The notes under the pieces: generated by a model
Databases searched by the model: none
What the model was told of the DNA's origin: nothing
What the model saw: the letters and a program-made list of their open reading frames with translations, nothing else
NCBI GenBank assembly: GCA_029783825.1
Contig: JAREIK010010412.1
Coordinates: 22,225 to 86,224, forward strand
Direction of reading: 5' to 3'
Length of the DNA: 64,000 nt
DNA from: Sapria himalayana
Lineage: Eukaryota; Streptophyta; Magnoliopsida; Malpighiales; Rafflesiaceae
Translations under genes and position numbers: made by a program
Shown here: one piece after another, positions 25,621 through 39,200 of the stretch
Layout of the letters: each line of letters opens with the position of its first letter
Numbering within the stretch: position 1 is the first letter of the stretch

Positions 25621-27690
25621 AAAAATTCTCAATAAATATTAAAATGAACTCTCACAATAAGAGTCACCTTAAAATAATCTACATTCTTATCTGAATAAAT
25701 TATTACAATAAAAAAATCACAAACAACCAATAATAACCAATCATATGTGTAAATGTACTAATTCCTATATCTAATTGATGTTGATATTTTTCTTTTCTAG
25801 CATAGTTTAATAATATCTAAGATAATATAATACTTCATAAAAAAATTTGAGTATCATATTATTAATAGAAGGAATAATAAAAGAGATTAAAGAAATAAAA
25901 AATATTAGAATAATAATACATATGAATTAGAGTATTATGGAGAACAACATTTCAATTTCTTCCAAAAAATAATCAAAAGATCAAAATCAAAAAAATCAAC
26001 TATAAAATTATCTAGCTTCTCAAGAGCCTCTCTCTACTTTAAATAGGTTGTTTATATTATTTTTTTCCTAATATAATTTTTTATTCCTATATAATCAACT
26101 CTTCTCATTCTCAACTGATTCTATGTTGGGAGGAGAAAAATTTTTTTTATAATCAACTAATTTCAAAAGAGTTATCAGATCATCTAGATTTGAAATAAAT
26201 CATTATAAGCAAGGAATACCTTCACTTGTGCCTGCACCTATCTCAATTCTCATGAGAAATGCCTTTTAAAAATATGGGTTGATCAAAAATTTTATAAGAA
26301 CAATTATACATGTTCAAAGAAAATAAACATTTAAAATAGATAAAAATTTTGGGATAACACATTAATTTATATTTTCTTATAACATTATTCAACGAGATTA
26401 TGACATATGAAATTATGTGTTGCTATTCCTATAATGTGTTTCTTTTTTATTTGATAATGCAATATGATTTTAAAAGAGACCCAATATTATATGCCACATA
26501 TGACTATTCTTCATTGATGTCAAAGCCCAAATATTAATTATAAAGAGCCATATTTTTTACTAACAAAAACTTACATCCATAATTAAGTTAATAAATAAAA
26601 ATTTTATACCAATTTTAAACATTTTCAAGGCATGCACCATAATCATTATGCCTAATTTCCCTTCCCAATGAAAAAAAGGATGGCCCTACCAAAAAATGAA
26701 AAGAAACCCCAAACAACCTGACAATATCATCCCTTGATTGTTAACCTAACCATCACAGTCGACATAATAGTTGAAAATCATGAAGCAAAATGGCTTAAAA
26801 TTTCATTGCTTTGGTTTCATTCTGACATTTTAGTCTCAAGTTCATAAGTAGAGAGAATAAGATATTGATTATACATCATCATCATACTAGTTGTATGGCA
26901 AGAATCCATGGGATCTCACAACTGATTGCTGATTGTGACAAGAGAAAACATACTAGCAAGTTCAGGTCAATCAAATGACAAAGATAAGAAAGGAGACGTG
27001 TATCAGCTTTCTATCAAAAATTGCTCACTAAAATAATTTTTTTCATTTTATCATCTGTGGGTAACAGAAAAAAGGACCTTGAAAAAATTTAACTAATTTA
27101 TCATTCAAGAGAACAAACCTAAAGACTAATTTCTTCCAGAAATAACTCTTTCACAACAATTATTAATGAAAATCACACTAGATATGTAGAAAATTGGAGA
27201 AATCAATCACAAAAATATCCAATTTGAATAAAATCAGTCTTTGGTGATGATAGTACAAACATTCATATGAATGTTTGGGTGAAATGGAAAATTAAGTGCC
27301 TTTAAAATCCTATTTCAATGGAGGCAGTAATGATAAGCAATAACAGTGGTGGCTGCTAGTGTGACTGAAATAGTATGATCAGATTCAGATATAACTATAA
27401 TACAAGTTGAATTTGAAGTAAAACAAAAAGGAACATTTTATTTATCATTAAATCAACATGGTTAGACATGTAGTATATCAAGAATCACAAATACTAAGGA
27501 CCCTTTCGATCCTAGAAGCACTCTTAAACTAGACAACATGAGATAAATTATGAAAAGTATACACATATGCATCAAAAAATAACTAAAATGGAATTGGAAA
27601 ATCATAGCAAAGATTATTCCTTGCCAACAGAAGAAGAAAAAGAAGTCATGGAAAATAGCTTTTATTATTATATATATAATAAGATACAAT
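25621..27690. other. Unassigned interior of CACTA element 1
   Basis: AT-rich DNA with no reading frame I can assign. The part up to about 26.1 kb may be upstream copia Pol too decayed to read. A Phe-rich open stretch on - at 27462-27689 has no recognisable motif. Confidence 0.4.
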
Positions 27691-28062
27691 TATTTAAAGT
27701 TACATGTTATTATACATATAGTATATATAACTATTAATATTTTTATATATTTAAACATATAATTATATATAAATATATTCATACAAATAGTTACAGAAAT
27801 ATATACAGTTATAAATAAATATATAGATTTACATATATGTATACATAGTTATAAATATAGTTATATTTAATATTGTAGAGTGTTATATAGTTATACAAAT
27901 ATTTATATATAGTTATACAAATATTTATATATAGGTATACAAATATTTATACATAGTTACACACATATAGTTAAATATAATGTTGTATGTTATTATAGAT
28001 GTAATTATAAATATAGTTACATGTGGATATACATATAGTTACACATATAATCATAATTCTAA
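27691..28062. repeat. AT-rich TATAGTTATA repeat, single-unit relative of the 40-43 kb array
   Basis: Dense TATAGTTATA, ACAAATATTTATATATAG and ATACATATAGTTACA words. A landmark (AATGTTGTATGTTATTATAG near 27971, followed by ATTATAAATATAGTTACATG) is nearly the same as the landmark repeated six times in CACTA element 2. Confidence 0.8.
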
Positions 28063-30691
28063 ACACTTAAAATAATCAAATTTTACTTGCATTATCATGA
28101 TAAATTTTTTGAATCCAAGATTTTTAAAAAGTTAATAGTTGGATGGTTGGTGGCATCATTAAATGGGTGTAAGCCCTGGGTTTGAACCTATCATTATTCT
28201 TTGAAGTAGTATATTTTGGTAAACCCTATAAGAATCAAAAATTGATTTTTGAATTCTGGAACTATTATTTTAGTTTTATATTTTTTTAAAACTTCTGTGA
28301 GATAAACAAAGTTGATGTATTTTAGTGCATCAAAAGTTTGTAAAAGTTATAATGTTATAGGAAAAAATGTTAAGGGGACCCAAAATGAAAATAATTATGT
28401 TTTATTACAATTTTTAATTTTAATATAACATTTGGGGACCCAAATCCAAAATATTTATGATTTGGGTCTTCCAAATTCCTATGCTGATAATTACCTTCCT
28501 TTATTCATATGGTATGCATATACCCAAGTATGCATATGAGTTTATGCATAACTCATTTTTTACATAAAAAAAACATATGCATATAGAGTTTATACATACT
28601 CTGTATGCATAAACATATGCATAAACTCATTTTGCATACTGAGTAAGTAGAAATGAGTTTATGCATAATATTTTTTTAATTATATTGGGATAATTATGAG
28701 TATCTGAATTTAGGTACTAAAATATAACCCAAATCATAGATATTTTTTATTTTGGATTCCATAACATATTTATTCATTATGTGTGTGTGTGTGTGTGTGT
28801 AGATTAAGGATGAAAATATTAAGTATTATTATTATTAGTAGTGTTGTGGGGGGATTCCATTTTTTTTTGCAAAGTTAGATAAAATTTAGTGTTGTTTTTG
28901 GAAGCAACAAAATAAAAAGTATAGTACTTTCATTGTCAAGAAAATCTATTTAATAAAATTTGAAATTTAACTAATTTAAGAAAATAATTCTCAGAGCAAT
29001 ATTTCTACTTTTTAGTTGTATCAATGAATAATATTTATTTTTTTTGTTAGTTTGTTTGGTAATTTAAGAAATGCAAGCCTAATCTTTTTTTCTATTTTGA
29101 AGATTAGAATGATTTGGATTTCTTGTTATGCATGTAATTGCTACTTAAAAACTATAAGCCTACTCTATTTTCATGTTCTTTTTTCTCTCAATAATTTGGA
29201 TTTTTTGGCTCCTTTGTGAGACTAATAATTATTCTTGATCACTAATTTATTTTTGATATTTTTTTAATTACTATGTGATCAACTCGAAAACTTACGAAAT
29301 ACCTTTATGCGACATCATAAGCAAGGTCTCTTTGTTCAGGCTTCTTTGTGTGCCATCCAAAACTATAATAAAACCTTAATTTATCATTTTCATTATACAT
29401 GATGAATAGTTCTACACTTAGTCCCTTACAAGGGATTTGAACATAATGAAGGTTGATGTGTTAGATTTAGCTTGGGTTTAGGTTGGCTTTTAACCTATCG
29501 ACTTGCATTCCTACAAATAATTTTGAAATATTAAAAATTTAAGATATAATATATAAAAAATGATCATATGACATACAAATCATGTAAGTGCTAAATCTAT
29601 TTTTCAAATTAAATTTATATTCTCTTTAATTTGGTTCAAATTAGAAGAATAATCAAATTATGATGTTAGTATGAATATAATCAACCCTCATATGACTTAT
29701 GAAATGTCATCCCTCCGGTGGCTATTAATCTAGCATGAAATGAATATAAATCATTCTAGTGGTAGGAATAATAATAAATCTTTCTTTTATGGTGGAATAT
29801 AAATTGATGGACGAATTAACTTCCCAATTATTGATCATACAATAAATACAAGTGGCTCGGACAATATTGAGAAGTAATTATTTGATATGAGTACATAATG
29901 AGTTTATAATGACTTAGAATAATTTAAGAATGACACTGCACAAGGGTTTATTATCATGATCCTAGGGCACTCTCATTCAGGGGTTGTGATGTGCTTAGTT
30001 TGATTAGTTAAATTTCATAGGATTTAAAATACTTTAAATTCCAATATAAGATGTTTTTGCATTTTTAATCATATGTTTTTACAATTGTTATAAATTGCTT
30101 ATAAAGTATAGTAAAAGTTTATATATATTGTTTATATAGATATATAGATATAATTATGTTTAAATAGTTTATGTATATTGTTTTTATAGTTATATAGATA
30201 TAGTTATGTTTAAACACACTTATATTTATGTATACTATTTTTGTATACAGTATATAGTTATGTATATTGAAGCAGTTATTAATTTGGCATACCTACTGTG
30301 CACCATCAAAATCCACGCAATGACAATGCATTATATCACAAATACATGAAGTATGTATACGAATAAGTTTATAAACAAAATCCAAGCAAACCACGGTGAA
30401 TAAAGAAGAATAATTTCAGAAACAATAAATAACTGAATCAATATGCATAAGCTTAATCTTCAGTTAAGCAATCCAAGATAATTGATGAAGTATAAATGTA
30501 TAAAATGTACCTCAAATCAAATAACAAATTAATACTTAAACCTCAAATAAATATTGTTGCGTCAGCATCAAGTGATAGATGGCAGAATACGAAGGAATTC
30601 GGTTCACTTGTTAAAGATGCGTCGGCGTCGAGAGACAGAATGTATATTTTAGGAAAATATTTATATTTTAAATTATTAAAACATTAAATAA

Positions 30692-30728
<37 letters not shown>

Positions 30729-31655
30729 ATAATAAATACTCATTAATTTTATTTACTATTAAAATTTTTCAACTAAATTAATGTGCGTGTAGCAAGGTAT
30801 AAATGAAAAACAAATACCTTACAATTTTTTATTATAATATTAATTAAATAATATGAAATAATTTTAAAGGCATAAAATTTCATATTATTTGATATCATTA
30901 ATAATGTTTAAAATTCAAAAAATTACTTAAATGTAATAAGATAATTAAAAAAAGTTATATTTATTATTTTAATAAAAACTTAATGTTAAAAGCTAATGTA
31001 AAAATATTACTCAATTGTTTAATACGTATAAATTTTAGTAAGAGCAAACATCTATGTATTTATTTATAAATATTAATTTATTTTCTTTTAACTTTATTAA
31101 AAAACTTATATTTTTATTATATTTCAAGATTTTCAAAATTTGTATTAATTATTTTCTTAAAAGTTTTCTATTATCATAATTTTATTTACTTATAATAATA
31201 TTAATTTTACTAGTTTATTCATCAATTTAGATATTTTTGAAAATATTTTTTATTTTATTATAATATGAATTAATTTAAATTTATATTAGTAGAAATTTTA
31301 ATATATGTTAATTGAATTGTTAAAATATCGAAAAAATTATTATACTTATTGAATTTATTATTTAATGTTACTTTAATACAAATTTTTAAGTTTCGTAATT
31401 TAAAATTTTAGAAAAATTTTTTCAATAATTTTTAAAAAATTAATACATCATAAAAATAGTTATTTTAGTCATTTTTAATAGAATTTTTTTATTTTTATAT
31501 TTTAAAAAGTATTTATTTATAATATAATTTTTTTTATTTTATGAGGAGAATGTATTCCTTAAGGATTGCTCATCTATAGACCATTAACATACATTTAATG
31601 AACAAAATTAAATAAAATATTAAAACTAATAATAAATAAATAATAATTAAATAAT
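28063..31655. other. Unassigned interior of CACTA element 1 with microsatellites
   Basis: Holds a (GT)10 run at 28781-28800 and an (AT)n run at 30695-30723. Palindromic TATGCATAAACTC words occur at 28500-28660. A GGGTTTGAACC string near 28178 resembles a tRNA B box, without a clear A box. At 30555-30640 a GC-richer stretch has two related copies of a GCGTCAGCATCAAGTGATAGA-like word about 60 bp apart. No gene is recognised. Confidence 0.5.
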
Positions 31656-31659
31656 TAAA

Positions 31660-32850
31660 TATTGGATAAAGAAATTTTGTCACTAAATTCATAGGTAAAT
31701 TACATATTTTATTAGCTAGGAAAAATCCGTCACTATATTATGGATTTTATTAGCTAGAATAAATCAATCGCTAAATCTATCGCTAAATTACAAATTTTAT
31801 TAGCTAGGAAAATTCTATCACTAAATTAAGTATTTTATTATCCAGAGAAAATCCGTTACTAAATCCATCGCTAATTTATGGATTTTATTAGCTAGGGAAA
31901 TTCAGTCACTAAATCCATAGTTAAATCACGGATTTTATTAGCTTGGGAAAATCTATCACTAATTCCGTAGCTAAATTGCAGATTTTTTAGCTGGGAAAAA
32001 TCTATAGCTAAATTACGTATTTTATTAACTAGAGAAAATCCGCCGCTAATTCCGTTGCTAAATTACCGATTTTATTAGCTAGGAAAAATATGTCACTAAA
32101 TTCTTGGCTAATTTATGGATTTTATTAGCTAGGAAAATTCGGTCACTAAATCCATAGCTAAATCACGAATTTTATTAGCTAGGAAAAATTCGTCACTAAA
32201 TTCGTAGCTATATTACAAATTTTATTAACTAGGAAAAATCTGTTGCTAAATCTGTAGCTAAATTATGGATTTTATTAGCTAGAAAAAATACATCTCTAAA
32301 TTAATGATATTATTTACTAGGGAAATTTCATAGCTAAATTCATCGCCAAATTAAGGATTTATTTTCTAGGAAAATTCCGTCACTAAATCCATCGCTAATT
32401 TATGTATTTTATTAGCTAGGGAAATTCGGTGGCTAAATCCATAGCTAAATCACGAATTTTATTAGTGAGGAAAAATCTGTAGCTAAATTCGTCGCTATGT
32501 TCAGGCTTTTATTAGATAGGAATATTCCGTCGCTAAATTCATCACTAAATTCCCTGTTTTTGTTCAGCAGAATTTATGAAAATTTTCTGTTGCTAATCCG
32601 TCGCTAAAATCCCCACTTTTCTTGAGCAAAATTTACGAAAATTTTTATTTGCTAATCTATCGCTAAATCTGTAGCTAAATCCCCCGCTTTTCTTGAGCAA
32701 AATTTACAAAAAAATTCTTTCTATTAATTCGTTGCTATCTTTTTTTCAAAAAAAAAATAATAAATCTTTTGCTATTCCATTGCTAATCCCTCGCAATTTA
32801 GCTAGGGATTGATCCCTAGCTAAATTTCCATCACTAAATCAATATTTTCT
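31660..32850. repeat. Right subterminal repeats of CACTA element 1
   Basis: TTTTATTAGCTAGG, AAATCCGTCACTAAAT and TAGCTAAAT words recur roughly every 40-60 bp over 1.2 kb up to the right terminus. This is about 2.5 times longer than the left subterminal zone, indicating expansion of the repeat block. Confidence 0.85.
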
Positions 32851-32857
32851 TGTAGTG

Positions 32858-33265
32858 TATGCAGAATTAGAGGAACAAAAAAAATTTTGAAAAATAAGAA
32901 GAAAAAAAAGAACAAGAAGAATACAAAATAAGAAGAATAAGATGAATAAGAAAACTAATAAGAATCAGAATAATTAGAAGATTAAGAAGAAAATGAATAC
33001 TGAGTAGAATAAGAAGAATAAGAAAAATAAGAAAAATAAGAAAAATAAGAAAATAAGAAAAATAAGAAAAATAAGAAAAATAAGAAAAATAAGAAAAATA
33101 AGAATAATAAGAATAATTAGAAGAATAAAAAGAAAAAGAAGAATAATAAGAATATGAAGAATAAGAAGAAAAAGAAGAATGAGAAGAATAATAAGAATAA
33201 GAAGAATAGAAGAGATAAAAAATAAGAAGAATATAAAGAATAAGAATAATAAGAATAATCAAAAG
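32858..33265 (+). repeat. Minisatellite segment between CACTA elements 1 and 2
   Basis: About 400 bp of the same AAGAATAAG-type, C-poor repeat in the same strand orientation as at 5.6-18.5 kb, including a run of AAATAAGAA units at 33020-33105. It starts with the TAT target duplication of element 1 and ends with the AAG target duplication of element 2 (33263-33265). Confidence 0.9.
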
Positions 33266-33284
33266 CACTACTAAAATTCACTGA

Positions 33285-34035
33285 ATTATCGACCAATTTT
33301 TTGGTAGCTAATTTTGTCTTTTTTTTGTCGATAAACCAAATAGAAACCATTTACCGACCAAAATCATTGGTCATAATTTTGCTCGTTGCTAAATTTTTTA
33401 CTGGCAAAAAAATAGTCGGCCGATAAATTACTGACCATTTACTGATCATCTGCCAACAAACATTTACCGACTATATTCCGACAATTTTCTACCAAATTAA
33501 TTTTGTCAGTACATGGTCTCTAAATGGTCGGTAATTAACGACCACTTACAGATCAGTCACTAACAAATAATTATCGACTAAATTCCAACCATTTTCTGAC
33601 CAAAAACACTTGGTCATTTTATGGTCTCAAAATGATTGGTAATTACATACCATTTTGAGTCCAATTACTGACAACCAATATCTGATTATATTCCAACAAT
33701 TTTCCGACCAAAAATATTATCATCAGTAAATGGTCTTCAAATGGTCGATAATTACCGATAATTTACAGATAATTTATCGATAAATAATTCCCGACGATAT
33801 TCCAACTATTTTCTGACAAAAAGAAATGGGTCCGAAAATAGTCACAGGATGGTCGGTAAATTTTGAAAAAATTACGACAAAAATTGACCAAAATTTTTTA
33901 AAATTATTGGTCAGTAATTGATCTTCAAAAGGATTACCGACCATTTGGTGACCTTTTACCAACCATTGATAATATAAAATTTTGGTCGGTTAGATCGCAA
34001 TTCGGTCGATAATTACCGACCAAATTTTTTTTTGT
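33285..34035. repeat. Left subterminal repeats of CACTA element 2
   Basis: Repeated words GGTCGGTAATTACCGACCA, TTACCGACCATTT and CCGACCAAAA in both orientations over 750 bp. These are probable binding sites of the element's accessory protein (inference from family). Confidence 0.85.
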
Positions 34036-34274
34036 ATTTTTGCAGTAGTTTCTATAGAATCTAAAATGGATAACACATAAAAACATTCAATTAACTTCTA
34101 ATTTTAATGTAGTTGCTGCAGAAACATATATAGATAACACAACAAAAAAATCCAATTAATTCTAGCAAATAACTATATATACTGCATATATATATTAAAA
34201 ATATCTAGAGAAAATAAAAAAATAAAATCCAAAATCAAAGTTTAAGGCATTGAAAAAAAATATGTGTAATACAC

Positions 34275-36111
34275 TTAATCATCCAACCTAGTTTTATATT
34301 CATTATGCTGCAATGTTTCTGGTCCACATAGTGAGATGTAAGGTACTGGGGTAGAGGTGTCTGCTACTGCTAGTCCTGATGCAGTTGCTGTAGGTGTTGC
34401 TGTAGGTGATGGAGTAGATGCTATAGCTGGAGCATTAGGCCGAATAATCGAGGTAGATCATTAGGGTTGAACCGCAATCCTCCTTCTTCAAACTTCTTTG
34501 TAAGCTAGTCAAAATGCATGCGCAACTTATCCCTATCATCCTCATAGTCGATCAAGCGTCGCTCGGTACTGGCCAACTGAAACTATATCGAATTTCACAT
34601 TGCATCCTGAAATTCCTCTATCTTTGAGAACAAATTCGAAACTGGTCCTGAAAATTCAACTTCATAGTCTGGTCATTTATACAAGTAGAATGATGATGTC
34701 GATGAACCAATGCCATATACGGGCATCTTCTCCTTGTCATCAACAGCCACATACCAAATATGATTCCTATCAACTGGTGGAGCTGATGAATGAGAACTAC
34801 TTGTTGCACCATCACATGAACCTAAAGTAGACTGGGAATATGCTTGAGTCACAGCAGCTAATATTTCTTCATATCTTACCTAATAAAAATGTGAGAAAAG
34901 CATTTCAATTTATATTAAAAGAAAAAAAAAATTAATTTTTTTATTTAAACTTACATTTGCTGCACAAGATCTCTGATCAATGCAAGTCTGATCATCATGA
35001 GCCTTCGTGTGTGTGTGTGTGTGTATCAGAATAAGCGAGGAGCACTAGGCTTCTTACTCTTTTTGCATGTCTTTAATTACACACAATACATACGTTAATT
35101 ATATTGAAAAAAAAATTTTATGAGAAATGAAATTTAGGCATAATTGACACAATTCACAAAGTAATAAACATAAAAAGGATAAATTAGAAATAATATCAAT
35201 GCTCGTTCATGCTCACGCATACAGTAAGATCCACAAGTGTGAGTAGACATGCCACTACCCTCCCCATCTCGCTTTGAGCGATGATTGCTTCTCTATTTAT
35301 CACACCTCTTCCTATAATCCGGATCTTCCCATCTTCTCCACTACTCCTTTAAAACATGATCAGGGACACTCAAATCTTTTTCTTTCTTCTTCAACCATTT
35401 ATCTTTGATCTCGTACATGATGGCTTTATAGCGACTAGCAACATATTTATAGAACACACCTTTAAACTGCCTCGTTTGGTTGTGGCCATACTGTAAACTT
35501 TCGGACAAATTATAAATAAACAATTATTTTTAATCAATGAACAAAAGAATATATTAAAGATGTAAAATTTTAGCTAGGAATATTTACCTTGTAATTCTCT
35601 TCAAATCATCAATTATCTCTAAGTGTGAGTGACTTCCAATTATGTCCATTAGGTTTAAAGGACTTCCTGAAAATTATCCTCAGAACCCCTTGAACATGGA
35701 ACGAGACGACTCTAACTTCACCCTATACAAAAAATTTATTAGCAAGTAAGAAAATAATTAATAAATTGATAATAATTTGTTAAGTTTTATATTTACGGAT
35801 TATCAATTGTTGGATTAAACTGAGCAATAGGGAAGAGTCTCATCTTAGGGTGTGTTGAGGAAGACTCTCCAACATCTCCATCCTCTTCCTCTTCTTCCTC
35901 CCCAGTCTTTGATCATTCATCAAAATCTCAGGACCATTTGTGGATCAGTCAACTATTGTTGTTGCTGTGATACATTCACAATGTTCTCTGTCTACTATGG
36001 CATCTCATCCACCTATGACCCTCTACTAGTTTGGGCATACCTGAGGTCTGCTACCTATATCATACTCGTACCACCTTGCAACATGCTACCTCTACCTCAT
36101 CCACGTTCCAT
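34275..36111 (-). pseudogene. Second CACTA gene (Ptta/En/Spm plant transposase family), element 2
   Basis: Starts at 36111 with MERG-stop-GRGS, a Gly/Arg-rich start like the MVPKGRG starts of the other copies. A helical middle part reads YNLSESLQYGHNQTRQFKGVF and continues with W-x-x-W-x-D-x-x-Y-x-x-R (35.5-35.3 kb). The conserved HTHEG...DQRSCAAN part is at 34957-35030. After an intron with acceptor ATTAG near 34881, RYEEILAAVTQAYS and then MPVYGIGSSTSSFY (about 34700-34740) follow. The tail is Ala/Thr/Pro rich and stops at 34275. This family is the usual partner of TNP2 in plant CACTA elements. Several stops make it dead. Confidence 0.8.
35007..35024 (+). repeat. (GT)9 microsatellite inside the second CACTA gene
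   Basis: A pure GT run. Read on the - strand it gives a Thr-His repeat exactly where Ptta proteins carry a short THT/HTH-type stretch, so it expanded within the coding exon. Confidence 0.9.
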
Positions 36112-36203
36112 ATCTATAAAAAATACATATGGAAATGAAAATAAACAAAAATATTAATAATTAAAATAACATAAAACGCACTGTCTACTCATTCTCATCA
36201 GAA

Positions 36204-39200
36204 TTATCCAAATTTGGTTCGCTCTTCTTCAGATGTAGTAACATCATTTTCAAACTCCTCTTCAACACTCATTTCTTCCTCATAATCAATTAAATTCTCA
36301 TCAACATCTACATCCCCACTTGTATCCATCTCAGAAGATGCGACTAAAATGAAGTCTTCATCCCCCACCACAACTTCGATTATAACATCATTTTCATCAT
36401 TTTGAAAAGCTGGTTGTATGAAATTAGTACTTGGTGATGCTTGGATGTCAATTTGAGCCCTTGCTTTTATCTTGCACATAGCTTTCCAATCCTTTCTAAG
36501 ACCGGTCTGACCTGGATATTTACAATAATAAACCTATGATGCTTATACTGCTAAGACAAAAAGTTCAAACTTGTTGAATCATTTTTTATCGTGCACATCG
36601 AAAAGTTTATATCAAGGATGGACAACAATACCAACATGTGGTGTTGGGTCGAACCATTCACATTTGAATAACATAGTTTTTTTAACCGTGAGGGCTTCAA
36701 ATTCTAACTCGATCACTTCGATCAAAGTCCCGTAATAGTCATATTTGGTTTCATTATATAAGGATCCTTTAATGCATACCCCTGTATTGTCTGTTGCCTG
36801 GTAGCTACCATATGATTTAGTGTGAAATTCAAAACCATTCACACAGTAACCATTATACGTTTTAACCTCTTTTAGGGGACATCGTGCTATAATTCAAAGA
36901 TAATAATTGGAAATTTTATTTGCATGATTATGAACCTGTAATCAAAATTAAGTGGATTGTGTAGATTACAAATATAAATTTTTATGAGAACAATACAATT
37001 ATTTTATGATTTTCATTATAAGTAAACATATGTATTTTTCAAAAAATGATGGAAATTCTTGCTCCATCACGTTATTAATAGCTTCTTCATTCATGTTTGG
37101 AAACTCTACGTTTATTTGTAACAAAATCACTAAAAAAATTAAAAATAATTGATACATTGATAGGAAATAGTAAATAATAATGCTTGATAGATATCATTTG
37201 ATTATTAAAATATACTTACTCAATAAATAGTTGAACCTCTAGACAATTCATTAGGACATATAGATGAGCTACAGTATATTCATAGTCTGCTAGATACCTT
37301 TTCCCTTCAGCACCAATTGCTTTGTTGGGAACTTGAAAATTTCAAACATATCATTATCCACATTGTCATAAAGATAAACCTCAATCGCTTTTCCTTAAGT
37401 GGAAGAGTTGGATCTCATTCTTTGAAATAGAATGATGTGAATTTTACAGCCTCATCCATAATATAACCTATTGATATAGAACCCACAACCTAAGCCTTAT
37501 TCATTATTATATGCTTTATTTTCTTCAAGTATCTACAAAAAGATTATTGAAAATTACAAGTCATGTTTGTGTATATAAAAATATATATATAGGAAAAGAA
37601 TTGGTTTAGTGAATTAATATTACCTTTTGGAGGATACATCCAACGATAATGGACAGACCAGCAACCCTAACTTCGTAAGCCAAGTGCAATGGAAGATGTT
37701 CCATTTAGTCAAAAAATTTGAAGGAAAGATTTTCTCAAGATTGCATAAGATAACAAAAATTTTACATCTTGATTCCTCAACTCCTCATCAGTCAATGAAG
37801 AAGAAGTCAGTTGCTTGAAGAATAAAGAAATCTCAGGTATCAGTTCCCATATTCTATAAGGTAGGAATTCTCGAAGAGTAATTGGTAACAACCTTTGCAT
37901 GAATACATGACAATCATGACTCTTCATATCAAACATCTTAAGTTTTTTCGCATCCACACATCTCCCCAGATTAGAAGCATACCCATCTGAAAATCTAAAA
38001 TTTTTTAACCACTCCAACACAACCTTCTTCTATGATTTATTTAGAACAAATGGCACATCAAGGTATTTATTGGTGACAAATTTTTTTTTGCAAATTGAGG
38101 ATGATGACAATATTTATTCAACTCATCTCTTGACTTGTAAGGGTCCTTAGTTTTCGCTGGAATGTTAAACACTGTATTGAAAATATTTTCAAACATATTC
38201 TTCTCGATATGCATAACATCAAGATTGTGCCTGAGCAAGTGTTCACACAAGTACGAAAATCATAGAAAATACTTCTCTTATTCCACCCACAAGTCTTAGA
38301 TTAGCTGTATTACAACCTCAGCATCAACATCTATCACCTTCCTCAAGCCTCTATTATTCAATTCCTAAAAATATCATCCATAGATCTAACCCCCAAAAAT
38401 TGTTTAGTAACATTATTCTTAATGAAGTCTTTGGTGTTACGTTGATACGGATGATTAATAAAAAAACTTCCAAAGATTGTCGAACCATGACTATTTTTCG
38501 CTCTTAATTAATCTAAAAGCATTAGAATCTTCCATAATGTGGATATGCCAACATACCAGTTGTACTCCACCCAGACATCATAGAATAATATGCTGAAATG
38601 TCATTTATGGTCCACATGAGGGCAGCACGCATATGAAAATTTTGCCATTTGGAAATATCATAAGTTTGAACCCCAACACCCCCAAAGACTTTTCAACTCC
38701 GCTATCAATGGCTGCAAGAAAACATCTATCTTCCCCTTTGGATTCGTAGGCCCTGGCACTAACATAGTCAAAAATATAAATTCCTCCTTCATACATAAGT
38801 ATGGAGGCAAATTATACGGGGTCACCACCATAGGTCACAAAGAATATTGTTGTCTAGATTGACCAAACGGCTAAAAACCATCAGCAAATAAACCCAGCCT
38901 AATATTTCGAACTTCAGAAGAAAAATCAAAAAAATACCCATCAAATATTTCCAAGCAGGGGCATCAGAAGGGTGACACATCTTACCATCCTCCATATTAT
39001 ACTCTGAATGCCACCTCATTTCATTAGCTTAGTGGTTGATGCATACAATCTCTACAACCTAGGTGTTATTGGAAAATAGTGCATCTTTTATATCGCCTTC
39101 AACTTACGTATATACAATCTATTTCTAGAATCCCTAACTTTTTGCTTGTACCGAGCATGCACACATATTTTCCAACTGCTAAGGTCATTATCATCACCCA

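Larger units (their letters stand above)
18532..32857. mobile_element. CACTA (En/Spm) element 1, 14.3 kb, non-autonomous, target duplication TAT
   Basis: The left end is CACCACAAGAAAAATC. The right end is the reverse complement of CACTACAAGAAAAT. The flanking trinucleotide is TAT on both sides (18529-18531 and 32858-32860), and the satellite continues outside both ends. Both ends carry subterminal copies of TAGCTAAAT/CTAGCTAGG motifs, as expected for binding sites of a CACTA accessory protein. No TNP2 transposase is recognisable inside. Instead it holds a trinucleotide tract, exon-like pieces, a decayed copia reverse transcriptase and AT-rich repeat. The left end resembles that of the element starting at 45621, so both belong to one family. 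It presumably depended on an autonomous relative. Confidence 0.9.

Noticed and set aside
28140..28200. tRNA or tRNA-derived SINE (GGGTTTGAACC B-box-like)
   Set aside because: There is no convincing A box, cloverleaf or 3' tail. A similar GGTTCGAACC in the hAT element at about 58181 also stands alone.
33266..34049. Independent 0.78-kb element in place of the 12.3-kb element
   Set aside because: The AAG target duplication and matching subterminal repeats pair 33266 with 45525. The inner motif lacks the last base and a matching duplication.
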